NCBI RefSeq assembly: GCF_003609775.1
Contig: NZ_AP018050.1
Location: 806,001-870,000, forward strand
Length of the DNA: 64,000 bases
Direction: 5' to 3'
DNA from: Prevotella melaninogenica
GTDB taxonomy: Bacteria > Bacteroidota > Bacteroidia > Bacteroidales > Bacteroidaceae
Below the pieces are notes generated by a model. That model searched no databases. It saw only the letters and a list, made by a program, of their open reading frames with translations, and was not told the origin of the DNA. A program made the translations under genes and the position numbers. How positions within the stretch are numbered: the stretch's first letter is position 1; every line of letters starts with the position of its first letter. Below are positions 53,677-62,625 of the stretch, piece by piece.

Positions 53677-54534
53677 TTAATAAGCTACAACTTTCTCTAA
53701 GCGCCAGTCTTTGCCGTTAAGCTTAAAGATGAGTTGTGTTTCGACTCCGTTAGACAATCCACGGAAGGTGACAATCCTGCGACCAGACTCTGAATACTTC
53801 TGGCCATAGAGGATGTTATAAATCATATCGTGTGGAAGTTCTGGTAGGAATGATGACCATTCTTCAGCAGGGATAGTGGTGTTGACCACGTTTGTCTCCT
53901 CACCATTAGGGTCTGGACCAGTATAAGCTAATGGACTCTTCACAAATCCCTTACCGCCATTCGCAAAGAAGCGAGAAAGGAAGGTGAAGAATGATGCGTT
54001 ATAACTCTCCCCGAATGGAATGTTACGAATCTGATTCAACTTCCAGCTACCATCCTGATGATCAAACCAATATTGCTCAATCATGCCTTTCTTCAAGTGT
54101 ATCTTTTCAACGATAACACTATCCAAATCGGTAGACTTAGAGAACTTCATCTGCTTCTCATTATCGAAGATAAGCGTATAATAACCCTGCTTACGGAAGA
54201 AATAATCCATCTTCCAGTTCTCACGGGTTAGTTCAGTAGTCTTTGTACCATTTATTACAGGCAGTGGAAACTTGATACGATTGCTCTGCAGCTTCTTGTT
54301 AGCAATGAAGTTGAAGAAGAAATCATCAAACAGTTGGTCTGCTGCCTTAGGCATAGGAGTAGCGGCAATCACTTCTGTCACAGAGTCAACACTGTCGACA
54401 GTGTCAGCTTCTTCCGTACCTGTAGAATCTTGGCTTGTACTATCAGTTCCCTCTACTTTCTTATTAGTGCAGCCAGTGGTAACAGCCACCATAGCCACAC
54501 ACACACACACAATAAGTAAAAAAGCTTTTCTCAT
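53677..54534 (-). CDS. DUF4348 lipoprotein
   Basis: A 285-residue lipoprotein: signal MRKAFLLIVCVCVAMVAV with lipobox TTGC (Cys about 22), then a Thr/Ser/Asp-rich linker and the DUF4348 domain (about 62-285; FDDFFFNFIANKKLQSNRI, WKLNQIRNIPFGESYNASFF). The function is unknown; it is probably periplasmic. A (CA)8 dinucleotide run encodes the VCVCV of the signal peptide. Divergent from pheS, with a promoter at 54565. Confidence 0.85.
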   Translation of the reverse strand: MRKAFLLIVCVCVAMVAVTTGCTNKKVEGTDSTSQDSTGTEEADTVDSVDSVTEVIAATPMPKAADQLFDDFFFNFIANKKLQSNRIKFPLPVINGTKTTELTRENWKMDYFFRKQGYYTLIFDNEKQMKFSKSTDLDSVIVEKIHLKKGMIEQYWFDHQDGSWKLNQIRNIPFGESYNASFFTFLSRFFANGGKGFVKSPLAYTGPDPNGEETNVVNTTIPAEEWSSFLPELPHDMIYNILYGQKYSESGRRIVTFRGLSNGVETQLIFKLNGKDWRLEKVVAY

Positions 54535-54564
54535 ACTCTCTTTTTATTCATCTCAAATTTGCTG

Positions 54565-54572
54565 CAAATGTA
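54565..54572 (-). promoter_or_regulatory. -7 promoter box for the DUF4348 gene
   Basis: Minus-strand TACATTTG, 30 nt before the ATG. Confidence 0.6.
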
Positions 54573-54647
54573 CAATATTTATTTCTAATAAGATAGGTTT
54601 TTTATAAATTTATATTAGGGTAATTTCTCCGTTACGATTATAAATTG

Positions 54648-54655
54648 TACCTTTG
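54648..54655 (+). promoter_or_regulatory. -7 promoter box for pheS
   Basis: TACCTTTG, 20 nt before the pheS ATG, giving a leader of roughly 13-15 nt. There is no attenuator or T-box. Confidence 0.65.
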
Positions 54656-54675
54656 CAGGAAAATAATCAAGAACT

Positions 54676-55713
54676 ATGTTATTAGACAAGATAGAAGAAC
54701 TTCTCAAGGAAGTGAGCGCACTCACGGCTAAGAGTGCTGATGATGTGGAGCAACTCCGTCTGAAATACCTCAGTAAAAAGGGCGAAATCAATGCGTTGAT
54801 GGGTGAGTTCCGTAATGTGGCAGCCGACCAGAAGAAGGTTGTCGGCATGAAGATTAATGAACTTAAGCAGAGTGCACAGAACAAGATTAACGAACTCAAG
54901 GACCAGCTTGAAACAAGCGAGGCACAGAGTGATGATATTGATTTGACTCGTACTGCTTATCCAATCAACCTCGGTACACGTCATCCATTGACGCTTGTAA
55001 AGAACGAGATTATTGATATCTTTGCTCGTATGGGTTTCACTCTCTATCAGGGTCCAGAGATTGATGACGATCAGCACGTCTTTACAATGTTGAACTTTGC
55101 TGCGGACCACCCTGCACGTGATATGCAAGATACCTTCTTCATTGAGCGTAGCAATACGATGGACGTTACAAAGAATGTCATTCTTCGTAGTCATACTTCT
55201 AATGACGAGGCACATTATATGTCTACACACGAACCTCCAATTCGTGTTCTTTGTCCAGGTCGTGTGTATCGTAATGAGGCTATCTCGGCACGTGCACACT
55301 GCTTCTTCCATCAGGTTGAGGGTCTTTATGTTGATAAGAATGTAAGCTTTACCGACCTCAAGCAGGTGCTTCTCACCTTTGCTCGTGAGATGTTCGGTGT
55401 AGATACAAAGATTCGTCTTCGTCCAAGCTACTTCCCATTTACTGAGCCAAGCGCAGAGATGGATATCAGTTGTAACATCTGTGGCGGTGAAGGCTGTGGC
55501 TTCTGTAAGCATACTGGCTGGGTAGAGATTCTTGGTTGTGGTATGGTTGACCCACACGACCTTGAGGCTTGTGGTATTGATCCTAATGTATATACAGGTT
55601 ATGCCTTCGGTATGGGTGTTGAGCGTATTGCTAACCTCAAGTATCGTGTTAGCGACCTCCGTCTCTTCTCAGAGAACGATACCCGTTTCCTCCGCGAATT
55701 TGAAGGTGCATAG
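54676..55713 (+). CDS. pheS: Phenylalanine-tRNA ligase alpha subunit
   Basis: A 345-residue class II synthetase subunit: N-terminal coiled coil (to about 85), then the catalytic domain with motif 2 (VYRNEAISARAHCFFHQVEG, about 196-215) and motif 3 (GYAFGMGVERIANLKY, about 310-325). A Cys cluster ISCNICGGEGCGFCKHTGW (about 261-279) looks like a small zinc site, a variant known in several bacterial PheS proteins. It charges tRNA-Phe together with PheT. pheT is not adjacent; the next 600 nt contain no gene. Confidence 0.96.
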   Translation: MLLDKIEELLKEVSALTAKSADDVEQLRLKYLSKKGEINALMGEFRNVAADQKKVVGMKINELKQSAQNKINELKDQLETSEAQSDDIDLTRTAYPINLGTRHPLTLVKNEIIDIFARMGFTLYQGPEIDDDQHVFTMLNFAADHPARDMQDTFFIERSNTMDVTKNVILRSHTSNDEAHYMSTHEPPIRVLCPGRVYRNEAISARAHCFFHQVEGLYVDKNVSFTDLKQVLLTFAREMFGVDTKIRLRPSYFPFTEPSAEMDISCNICGGEGCGFCKHTGWVEILGCGMVDPHDLEACGIDPNVYTGYAFGMGVERIANLKYRVSDLRLFSENDTRFLREFEGA

Positions 55714-56330
55714 TGTTGGGTGATGGGTGTTAAGTCTTAGGTGTTGAGGGTCACTTAGGTGATGAATGTTAGATGTTGGGTGTTGATAAATAGCTCTTTC
55801 TCTAATCGAGCTACCTCTACTATACACTACATTTACTAATGATTTTTGTTGAGTTTGAGTGATAAATAATGGGTGTTGATGAAGCTTTATGCTATTCATC
55901 AACACCCATTCTCGTTTCTATATATTCTGCTTAATGAGTAGTTTCAGATAATGGATAAACTCTAATTAGGTAGAAGTTGTCCACTAACTTTGAGTCGTCA
56001 AACTTCTTTCTAACGGCAAATATCATTCTTGTTGCTAACGTTCTTTCATGTGGTTGACGTCTAATAAGATGCGTGCTAAGGCTTAGCACCATGTGTGCGG
56101 AGCCTTAGCACAACACGTGCGGGGCCTCCGCACGTTCGTCAAAGAGGGTGTGTGAGCCTTATTCTTGTCATTCTTTTTATTTAAAAACAAGGCTGACTAA
56201 CCTTTGTGAACCCCACTTTCATGGTTACCACCAGTATTTCTCACGTAACATATCATCATCACCCAATATCTATCATTCATCACCTATCACATCATCAACA
56301 CCTAATACCCATCACTTATCACCCAATAGC
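55714..56330. repeat. Repeat-rich intergenic region after pheS
   Basis: No gene is seen. At 55714-55790, G/T-rich units like GGTGTTGGGTGATGGGTGTT recur. Their reverse complements (CATCAACACCTAATACCC) appear at 56250-56330. A 16-bp stem with an 11-nt loop lies at 55868-55910 (possible pheS terminator). At 56069-56135 three overlapping palindromes built from GTGCTAAGGC, GTGCGGAGCC and CGTGCGGGGC form a mosaic. Confidence 0.65.
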
Positions 56331-56822
56331 TTACAAAATCTCACGTGCTATCCACGCACAAGCTTCCGCATCGGCGAGGGCGTGATGGTGGTCGGTTAGC
56401 TCATAGCCACAGGCAGAAGAAACCGTTTGCAACTGATGGTTTGGAAGATGAGGGAGCATCTGACGTGCTGCTTTCAGCGTATCATAGAATTCATAATCAG
56501 GATAATCCATTTGATAGGTATAGAAAGATGCCTTCAAACAACCTTTGTCAAATGGTGCGTTGTGGGCTACCAATGGCAGACCTTCTATCATGGGTTCTAT
56601 CTGCTTCCACACCTCACTGAATACGGGTGCACCGTCAGTATCTGCACACGTCAGTCCATGCACCTGCGTACATCGCCAATGATAATAATTCGGTTCGGGC
56701 TGTATAAGAGAATAGAAGCTATCGACAATCTCTCCTCCCCTTACTACTACCACGCCCACCGAGCATACACTACACCGCTCAAAGTTTGCTGTTTCAAAGT
56801 CAATCGCTGCAAAGTCCTGCAT
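56331..56822 (-). CDS. DEDDh 3'-5' exonuclease, DnaQ-like
   Basis: A 163-residue exonuclease domain alone: ExoI IDFETANFE (about 7-15, Asp and Glu metal ligands), ExoII VAHNAPFDKG (about 104-113), ExoIII HHALADAEACAWIA (about 147-160; His plus Asp). This is the DnaQ/epsilon fold. It is too short for a fused polymerase or helicase and probably a stand-alone proofreading or repair nuclease. The inserted exonuclease domain of the helicase at 57588 belongs to the same superfamily. Confidence 0.88.
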   Translation of the reverse strand: MQDFAAIDFETANFERCSVCSVGVVVVRGGEIVDSFYSLIQPEPNYYHWRCTQVHGLTCADTDGAPVFSEVWKQIEPMIEGLPLVAHNAPFDKGCLKASFYTYQMDYPDYEFYDTLKAARQMLPHLPNHQLQTVSSACGYELTDHHHALADAEACAWIAREIL

Positions 56823-56907
56823 AGTTTCTCTATAAATTTGTTGGTCGTTTGCTACATCTTAAATCTATAGATGAGGCTCTATGTTTGTTTAGACAAAGTC
56901 TCTTTGT

Positions 56908-57429
56908 TCATTCTTGACAACCATAATAGTCATAGTACATATCCCATAAGGTATCGGAAAAACCCCAACCACATTGTGTTGAATTAAGCATACTTTCAAT
57001 TCTCTGTCTGAAATGCTCCTCAAGGTTATGGTCGGAAATATGCTTCAAGGCTTTCTCAAAATTCGTTTCTAATGTAGTATAATACTGTTCCCACATATCA
57101 CCGAAGGTCATTGTGTATTCACATCCCAACTCTATATAGTAAAGCATTAAATCTCCAAGACTAATGGCATCAGCCTTCAACTTCTTGAAGTCGGAGATTG
57201 CCTTGCGGCAAGTTGCAAATGAAGGCTTGTCTGAAAAGCCCCGAGCAGGGAAGAATTCATTGCGAATAATCTTTTTGTACTTTTCCAATGCATCGCTATA
57301 ATCAGGTGTAAGATACATTTCCAGATACATCTTCGCTTCTGCGCTCGCATCATACAGACTCAACACAAGGTTCATTACGTCTTCCTTAGGTAGTACTGCC
57401 AGATGCTTCTTTAGTTTTAATTTGGTCAT
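56908..57429 (-). CDS. DUF6155 family protein
   Basis: A 173-residue cytoplasmic, largely helical protein starting MTKLKLKKHLAVLPKEDVMN. The opening KLKKHLxxLPKEDxxxLVxxLY and the later FDKPSFATCRKAISDFKK-like region fit DUF6155, small proteins of unknown function. It is divergent from the helicase gene, with promoters facing apart at 57482 and 57544. Confidence 0.75.
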   Translation of the reverse strand: MTKLKLKKHLAVLPKEDVMNLVLSLYDASAEAKMYLEMYLTPDYSDALEKYKKIIRNEFFPARGFSDKPSFATCRKAISDFKKLKADAISLGDLMLYYIELGCEYTMTFGDMWEQYYTTLETNFEKALKHISDHNLEEHFRQRIESMLNSTQCGWGFSDTLWDMYYDYYGCQE

Positions 57430-57481
57430 ATCAGAATCCTCTCCACATTAGTGTTTATTGTTAACATAAAGTTGCTACGCA

Positions 57482-57489
57482 CAAAGTTA
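57482..57489 (-). promoter_or_regulatory. -7 promoter box for the DUF6155 gene
   Basis: Minus-strand TAACTTTG, 52 nt before the ATG. Confidence 0.55.
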
Positions 57490-57543
57490 CAACATTATTT
57501 CTATTCTTTTAACTTGATAACGAGATATTTCCAATCTTTTTCT

Positions 57544-57551
57544 TACTTTTG
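57544..57551 (+). promoter_or_regulatory. -7 promoter box for the helicase gene
   Basis: TACTTTTG, 36 nt before the ATG. Confidence 0.55.
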
Positions 57552-57587
57552 CAAAGGGAGCATCTACTGCTATAAAGAATACTTTCT

Positions 57588-60278
57588 ATGGAAGAAAACA
57601 ATTACACACCAAGTTTAGATAAATACCAGATTCCTGTTGTTGAAGCCAGTCAGGGACATCATCTTGTGTTGGCATCACCGGGATGTGGTAAGACACATAT
57701 CCTTGCAGAGAGGATAAGATACGCACGAGAAAGAGGTGTGAAGTATGAGGATATGCTTTGTCTGACGTTCACAAATCGTGCTGCAAGGGAGATGACCAAC
57801 CGTATTCAAAAGGTAGTGGGAGGTGATTTCTCTGAACTAATGGTGGGTAATGTGCATCGTTTTTGTTCTAAGTTCCTTTTTGAACAGGGACGTATACCAG
57901 CCGATTCTGCCATTATTGACGACGAAGAGGCGGTGAGTATTATTGCGGATTATCGCAACGAGGACGAAGAAGGAGTGACAAGAGACTTTAATCGATACAA
58001 AGGTTATCAGACGATTATCTTCTTTCAGCATTTCATCTATCAGATGGAACACCAGCATCCATGGAAGTATTACCTCCATCCAGAGAGTTTCACGGATGAT
58101 GATAGAGAAGCTGTAAAGCATATCTGTACCTCACAAAAGATTGAATATGACGAGCAGGCGGTGGTGAATATCTATCATCATGCACAGGAATACATGGACG
58201 AAGCGAATGCACCTGGGCTTGACGGGAAGACGGCTGATAGGATTCGTGTACTGCTTTGGAAGATGTATTACGCAAATTGTTACGCCCGATATAAGGAGGA
58301 AAATCATCTTTTCGATTTCGAGGATTTGCTTCTCTATACATACGATATCTATCGTTCTGACCCTACCTGCAAGCGTTATCCATGGATACAGGTCGATGAA
58401 GTGCAGGATCTTAACGGTATGCAGCTCGCTATCATTGACTTGCTGACAGCAGAGGACAACCCGATGGTGATGTACTTAGGTGACGAACAGCAGGCAATCT
58501 TCTCTTTTATGGGGGCAAAAGTGGAAACGCTGACACTGTTGAAGATGCGCTGTAAGGGTAATATACATCACCTACAACGTAATCATCGTTCCCCAAAATA
58601 TCTACTTGACGTCTTCAATGACTATGCAGAAAAGCAACTGAAGATAGACCGCGAACTACTTCCTCTTTCCGATAATGACACTAAGGCAAAGTCAGGCGAC
58701 TTGAGAATCATACATAGTAGTACGATTGAAGCAGAACACAAGGATGTTGCCACTGAGGCTCTCCGCCTTTATGAGCAAAATAAGGAAGAGCGTACAGCCA
58801 TCATCGTTAGTGCCAATTCGGATGCTGATCGTATCAGTGATGCGATGACAGAAGTAGGACTAACTCACTTTAAGGTCTCTGGTCGTGACCTTTTCGATAC
58901 ACCCGATGTCAAGTTGTTGTTGGTACATTTGAGTGTTCTATCCAACGAACATAACTCTATTGCGTGGACACGTATCATGAAAGGTGTGCGTGCCTTCCCT
59001 TCTCATGCCCTTGCTCGCCGATTTAATTGGAAGCTAAAGCAGTTGGCACTATCGCCTTCTGATTTTCTACTTTATCCCGATAGCTGTTATACAGCTGAGT
59101 TTCTTCGTGCATACAATGAGGAGGAAATCGTTGTATTTGATACTGAGACAACGGGCTTGAGCATCTTTCAAGATGACATCATAGAGATAGCTGCCATCCG
59201 AATTAAGGGTGGGGAAGTGGTTGGTGAACCGCTTGATCTCTACATAGAAACCGATAAGCCGATTTCGCCAATGCTCGGTGATAAGGAGAATCCGATGTAT
59301 GCTATCTATCATAAAAAGATGGCTACTGGCGAATTGCTTGCTCCTATTGATGCGCTACAACGTTTCCTAACATTCGTGGGTACAAGTCCTATGCTCGGCC
59401 ATAACGCTAACTATGATTATAACATATTGGACAACAATCTGCAACGTTACTGCAATGACACGATGCAGGCACGTGAGAACCGCTGCTTCGACTCGCTCAA
59501 ACTGATAAGACTATTGGCTCCAAGTCTTCATTCCTACAAGTTAGAGAGCCTTCTTGAAAGCTTTCAGCTGACAGGTGTTAATAGTCATCAGGCGATTGAT
59601 GATGTGAAAGCAACTATCAGTCTTGTACGCCTCTGTGCTGATAAAGCACGTGAAAAGCAAGCGCAGCAAGAGGCTTTCATTCATCACCCGAAGGTGAAAC
59701 CCTTTGCTAACGTGCTTCGTAGCAATTATGGTGAACGCTATCGAGAGGCTGTCAACCGACTTTATCAGCTATCAACCAACCATGAACCAGCTCTTGTAAG
59801 CGAACTCTCTACTGCTTATAATGCCTTTCGTTCTGATGGTTTAATCAACGACATCCCCCGATTAGACTATATCCTCCGTTACCTCCGCATAGATATGCTG
59901 ACAGACGAAACGGTTGCTAATGCCCTTGCACCACAGCTCTCACAGTACGTAATGGATATTAATACGCTGAAAGAAGCCGACTTCTGTAATAGTAAAAGTA
60001 TTCTTGAGCGTATCTATGTGACGACTGTTCATAAGGCAAAGGGGCTGGAGTTTGATAATGTTATCATCTTTGATGCAGCCGATGGACGCTACCCGAACGC
60101 CTATAACAAGACGAAACAGCAGGACGAGGAAGACGCTCGTAAATTCTATGTAGCTATGTCGCGTGCTAAACATCGACTGTTCATTGCCTATGCCCTGCAG
60201 ATGGTCGATCGCCATGGAAGGGTTTTCAACCGTGATTTGACACCCCTAATGGATAGCATTCAAAAGTATTTTAATTAG
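57588..60278 (+). CDS. UvrD/Rep-type helicase with an inserted DEDDh exonuclease domain
   Basis: An 896-residue SF1A helicase. Motif I is LASPGCGKTHIL (about 28-39), motif II VDEVQDLNG (about 267-275), motif III YLGDEQQAIFSF and motif IV region LQRNHRSPK. Motif V is VTTVHKAKGLEF (about 811-822) and motif VI FYVAMSRAKHRLF (about 850-862). Between the 1A/2A parts lies a whole DnaQ-like exonuclease (about 510-690): VVFDTETTGL with Asp518 and Glu520, LGHNANYDYNIL, and NSHQAIDDVKAT with His about 667. It probably unwinds DNA and degrades 3' ends in one polypeptide, a likely repair enzyme. Confidence 0.9.
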   Translation: MEENNYTPSLDKYQIPVVEASQGHHLVLASPGCGKTHILAERIRYARERGVKYEDMLCLTFTNRAAREMTNRIQKVVGGDFSELMVGNVHRFCSKFLFEQGRIPADSAIIDDEEAVSIIADYRNEDEEGVTRDFNRYKGYQTIIFFQHFIYQMEHQHPWKYYLHPESFTDDDREAVKHICTSQKIEYDEQAVVNIYHHAQEYMDEANAPGLDGKTADRIRVLLWKMYYANCYARYKEENHLFDFEDLLLYTYDIYRSDPTCKRYPWIQVDEVQDLNGMQLAIIDLLTAEDNPMVMYLGDEQQAIFSFMGAKVETLTLLKMRCKGNIHHLQRNHRSPKYLLDVFNDYAEKQLKIDRELLPLSDNDTKAKSGDLRIIHSSTIEAEHKDVATEALRLYEQNKEERTAIIVSANSDADRISDAMTEVGLTHFKVSGRDLFDTPDVKLLLVHLSVLSNEHNSIAWTRIMKGVRAFPSHALARRFNWKLKQLALSPSDFLLYPDSCYTAEFLRAYNEEEIVVFDTETTGLSIFQDDIIEIAAIRIKGGEVVGEPLDLYIETDKPISPMLGDKENPMYAIYHKKMATGELLAPIDALQRFLTFVGTSPMLGHNANYDYNILDNNLQRYCNDTMQARENRCFDSLKLIRLLAPSLHSYKLESLLESFQLTGVNSHQAIDDVKATISLVRLCADKAREKQAQQEAFIHHPKVKPFANVLRSNYGERYREAVNRLYQLSTNHEPALVSELSTAYNAFRSDGLINDIPRLDYILRYLRIDMLTDETVANALAPQLSQYVMDINTLKEADFCNSKSILERIYVTTVHKAKGLEFDNVIIFDAADGRYPNAYNKTKQQDEEDARKFYVAMSRAKHRLFIAYALQMVDRHGRVFNRDLTPLMDSIQKYFN

Positions 60279-60372
60279 GATTGAGCTACATCAAACAACT
60301 GATATAAAATAAGAAAGAAACAGATGGAACAATAAATTTTACCTGTTATTTCTTTTAAAAGGAAATAAATTA

Positions 60373-60380
60373 TACCTTTG
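60373..60380 (+). promoter_or_regulatory. -7 promoter box for the SemiSWEET gene
   Basis: TACCTTTG, 87 nt before the ATG. Confidence 0.5.
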
Positions 60381-60467
60381 TAGTGTTAGAGTGAAATGTT
60401 GGATAGCTAAGGAAAAGATATTAGCTAAATCTTTCTTGTATTCATAAACTAATAAAATCAGGATAAT

Positions 60468-60728
60468 ATGACAAAAGAAAAGTTCTTCTCTGCAATGGGA
60501 TGGGTTGGTATGGTGACAGCTGTTTTAATGTATGTTTTCTACCTACCACAGATAGAAAGTAACCTCGCAGGCAACAAGGGTTCTTTTATTCAGCCATTTA
60601 TGGCAGGTGTAAACTGTACCTTATGGGTTGCTTACGGATTGTTTAAGGAGAAGCGTGATTGGCCAGTAGCAATTGCTAACACACCGGGTATCATCTTTGG
60701 TTTTGTAGCAGCTTTCACTGCATTGTAA
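60468..60728 (+). CDS. SemiSWEET sugar transporter
   Basis: An 86-residue membrane protein with three helices (about 8-27, 43-58 and 65-85) and the PQ-loop motif MYVFYLPQIESN. SemiSWEETs dimerise to form a sugar uniporter in the inner membrane. The Asn in the third helix (IANTPGIIFGF) fits the family's sugar-contact residue. Monocistronic, with its own promoter and terminator; the sugar is unknown. Confidence 0.9.
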   Translation: MTKEKFFSAMGWVGMVTAVLMYVFYLPQIESNLAGNKGSFIQPFMAGVNCTLWVAYGLFKEKRDWPVAIANTPGIIFGFVAAFTAL

Positions 60729-60751
60729 GTCAAAACAATATAAAATGAGTG

Positions 60752-60786
60752 TCCTCTTCATTCTTTCGGATGAAGAGGATTTTTGT
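60752..60786 (+). terminator. Intrinsic terminator of the SemiSWEET gene
   Basis: TCCTCTTCAT / ATGAAGAGGA stem (10 bp) with an 8-nt loop, followed by TTTTTG. Confidence 0.85.
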
Positions 60787-60836
60787 TTTATGGCTGAAAA
60801 TCAAATCAATTACATTGCCATCTGCAAAACTTTTAT

Positions 60837-60844
60837 TATCTTTG
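60837..60844 (+). promoter_or_regulatory. -7 promoter box for the lipoprotein pair
   Basis: TATCTTTG with TTG 19 nt upstream (60815-60817), 48 nt before the first ATG. Confidence 0.55.
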
Positions 60845-60892
60845 TCGTAGCTAATAGCACCTATTTTCGAACACTACAAACGAACAACAACG

Positions 60893-61441
60893 ATGCGTAT
60901 GAAACGATATCAAACAGCCCTAACACTGCTCTTTCTCACCTTTCTACTGACTGCCTGCAAGACAAAGACGGCTGATGGGCAGAAGGATTCGGGAGTCGCA
61001 GCAGGTCATTTCCCTGACCAGAGGGAATATCTAAAGGAGTTCAAGGACGACATTGTCATCATGGAATGTGAAGATTACGACTTCAATACGGCTCCAATAG
61101 GTATCGGAAATAAGTTCTTTACGCTGTTACATGGATGGGTATATACCGATGGTGTCCTCTCTCATACCATAACAGGTGAGGGACTGACAGAGGGTATTTT
61201 GGTGCAAGACTTCCCCAATTATGAGGATTTGAAAGAATATGGTGGCTATTATGTTTCGGATAAACCTTATATCAAGATGAAGCTTTATCGCACGAAGGAT
61301 GCCGTTTGGTTTATGAATAAGCGATATCCCATTGCACGAGAAAATGGTGATAGTATCTTCTCTCCGTTAATGAAAACAGAGTATGGGAATAATCAATCTG
61401 TATGGATATTTGTGGGGGATATTCCTTTTAAAAACAATTAA
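60893..61441 (+). CDS. Hypothetical lipoprotein
   Basis: A 182-residue protein; the signal MKRYQTALTLLFLTFLLTAC has the lipidated Cys near 22 (a second ATG at 60899 is an equally good start). The mature part (ECEDYDFNTAPIGIGNKFF, YYVSDKPYIKMKLYRTKDAVWF) is not recognised. It is followed 9 nt later by another lipoprotein gene, so the two are probably co-expressed at the envelope. Confidence 0.65.
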   Translation: MRMKRYQTALTLLFLTFLLTACKTKTADGQKDSGVAAGHFPDQREYLKEFKDDIVIMECEDYDFNTAPIGIGNKFFTLLHGWVYTDGVLSHTITGEGLTEGILVQDFPNYEDLKEYGGYYVSDKPYIKMKLYRTKDAVWFMNKRYPIARENGDSIFSPLMKTEYGNNQSVWIFVGDIPFKNN

Positions 61442-61450
61442 TCGAAGCGT

Positions 61451-61963
61451 ATGAAGACTATACTACTTATCTTTTCTTGTCTCCTTCTACTCTGTTGCAC
61501 AACAGAGAAGCGAAAGGTAAAAACCGTCCATTCTCCAAATGATACTGTGGATGTCTACGCAAAGGATGTGACGGGGCAAAAAATATACAATGTTATTTCC
61601 GAGAAGGCAGTAACGGTTAATGGAGACTCGTTATTTGGTAAGATAAGAAAAGAGGTCCCGAAACAGTTGAATGACAAGGAGTTTGAACTTGCAAAAACCA
61701 TTGTAAGGAAGTATATAAATAAGCATCAAGATGATTATCTGCCTTTTGATTCCTATTTTCAGCAATACTTAGGTTATAAGAAAGGGGGCGTTTTGATGAC
61801 TGATGTCGCCTTGTTTTCAGATTACAGAATTGTCTATCAAAAGGGAGTTACAGGTATTACTTGCGAAGACTATAGGGTGAAATTTAAGTATCTGAAGGAA
61901 CTTGGGAAGGAGCGTAAGATGCTTACAATAAACTTGGATAAGGGAGTTATCGTAAATGAATAG
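61451..61963 (+). CDS. Hypothetical lipoprotein
   Basis: A 170-residue protein with signal MKTILLIFSCLLLLCCTTEK (Cys about 15-16). The mature part is basic and helical near the middle (KQLNDKEFELAKTIVRKYIN) and ends DKGVIVNE. No family was recognised. It is the second gene of the pair starting at 60893 and is convergent with the lipoprotein at 61984, 20 nt away. Confidence 0.65.
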   Translation: MKTILLIFSCLLLLCCTTEKRKVKTVHSPNDTVDVYAKDVTGQKIYNVISEKAVTVNGDSLFGKIRKEVPKQLNDKEFELAKTIVRKYINKHQDDYLPFDSYFQQYLGYKKGGVLMTDVALFSDYRIVYQKGVTGITCEDYRVKFKYLKELGKERKMLTINLDKGVIVNE

Positions 61964-61983
61964 GACGATTTAAGATATGTCAC

Positions 61984-62343
61984 TTATCTTTTTTGTCGTA
62001 CGAAGTTAACTTCTTTTTCCTCGTTCCACAGCAACCCTTTGATAATCAGTATACTATCGCGTAACTCCATGACTTTGCAGCGGTTAGTATCATTCTCGTT
62101 ATAGGTCAGAAAAAGCGAGTCGTTCACAAAGTGGTAACTATTAAACCACCTGCAAGTGTCTCCTATGCCTGGGTCGTATGCTACAGTAGAGTCCGTCACG
62201 TCAAGGGTTGGACGCATACCAATGTCAGTCTTTTCCACACCTGCCCAGTTTCCTATAAATTCTTTGGGGTAAACGGGTCCATCGTTTCTGTCGCAAGCAG
62301 CGAGCAAAACAGACAAGAGAATAGAAAGTAAGTAGTATCTCAT
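61984..62343 (-). CDS. Hypothetical lipoprotein
   Basis: A 119-residue protein with signal MRYYLLSILLSVLLAACDRN (Cys 17). The mature part FIGNWAGVEKTDIG...FLTYNENDTNRCKVMELRDSILII looks like the small beta-barrel lipoproteins common in Bacteroidota (lipocalin-like). The function is unknown. A possible -7 box TAGTTTTG lies on the minus strand at 62504, about 160 nt upstream. Confidence 0.65.
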   Translation of the reverse strand: MRYYLLSILLSVLLAACDRNDGPVYPKEFIGNWAGVEKTDIGMRPTLDVTDSTVAYDPGIGDTCRWFNSYHFVNDSLFLTYNENDTNRCKVMELRDSILIIKGLLWNEEKEVNFVRQKR

Positions 62344-62625
62344 ACCTCACGAATTTATCAATATCAACAATCACGATAAGTGCATATACTAAAAAGGCTG
62401 ACCAAAATGGAATCATAGTCTATAGCCCCTTTATGATATAAACGCCGTCAGCATCATAAAATTGTTTAGTATAAAGGTTTTCTTTTGATGATTGCAAATG
62501 TTGCAAAACTACTCTTTAGTGAATTGAATTTTATTTACATAATGAGCGCGCTTTGGTGCTTTAAAAGACGATAAGACGAGCTAAAAGAATGCCTTTGTAA
62601 GTTACATAGAATCAGTGAGTTGCAT

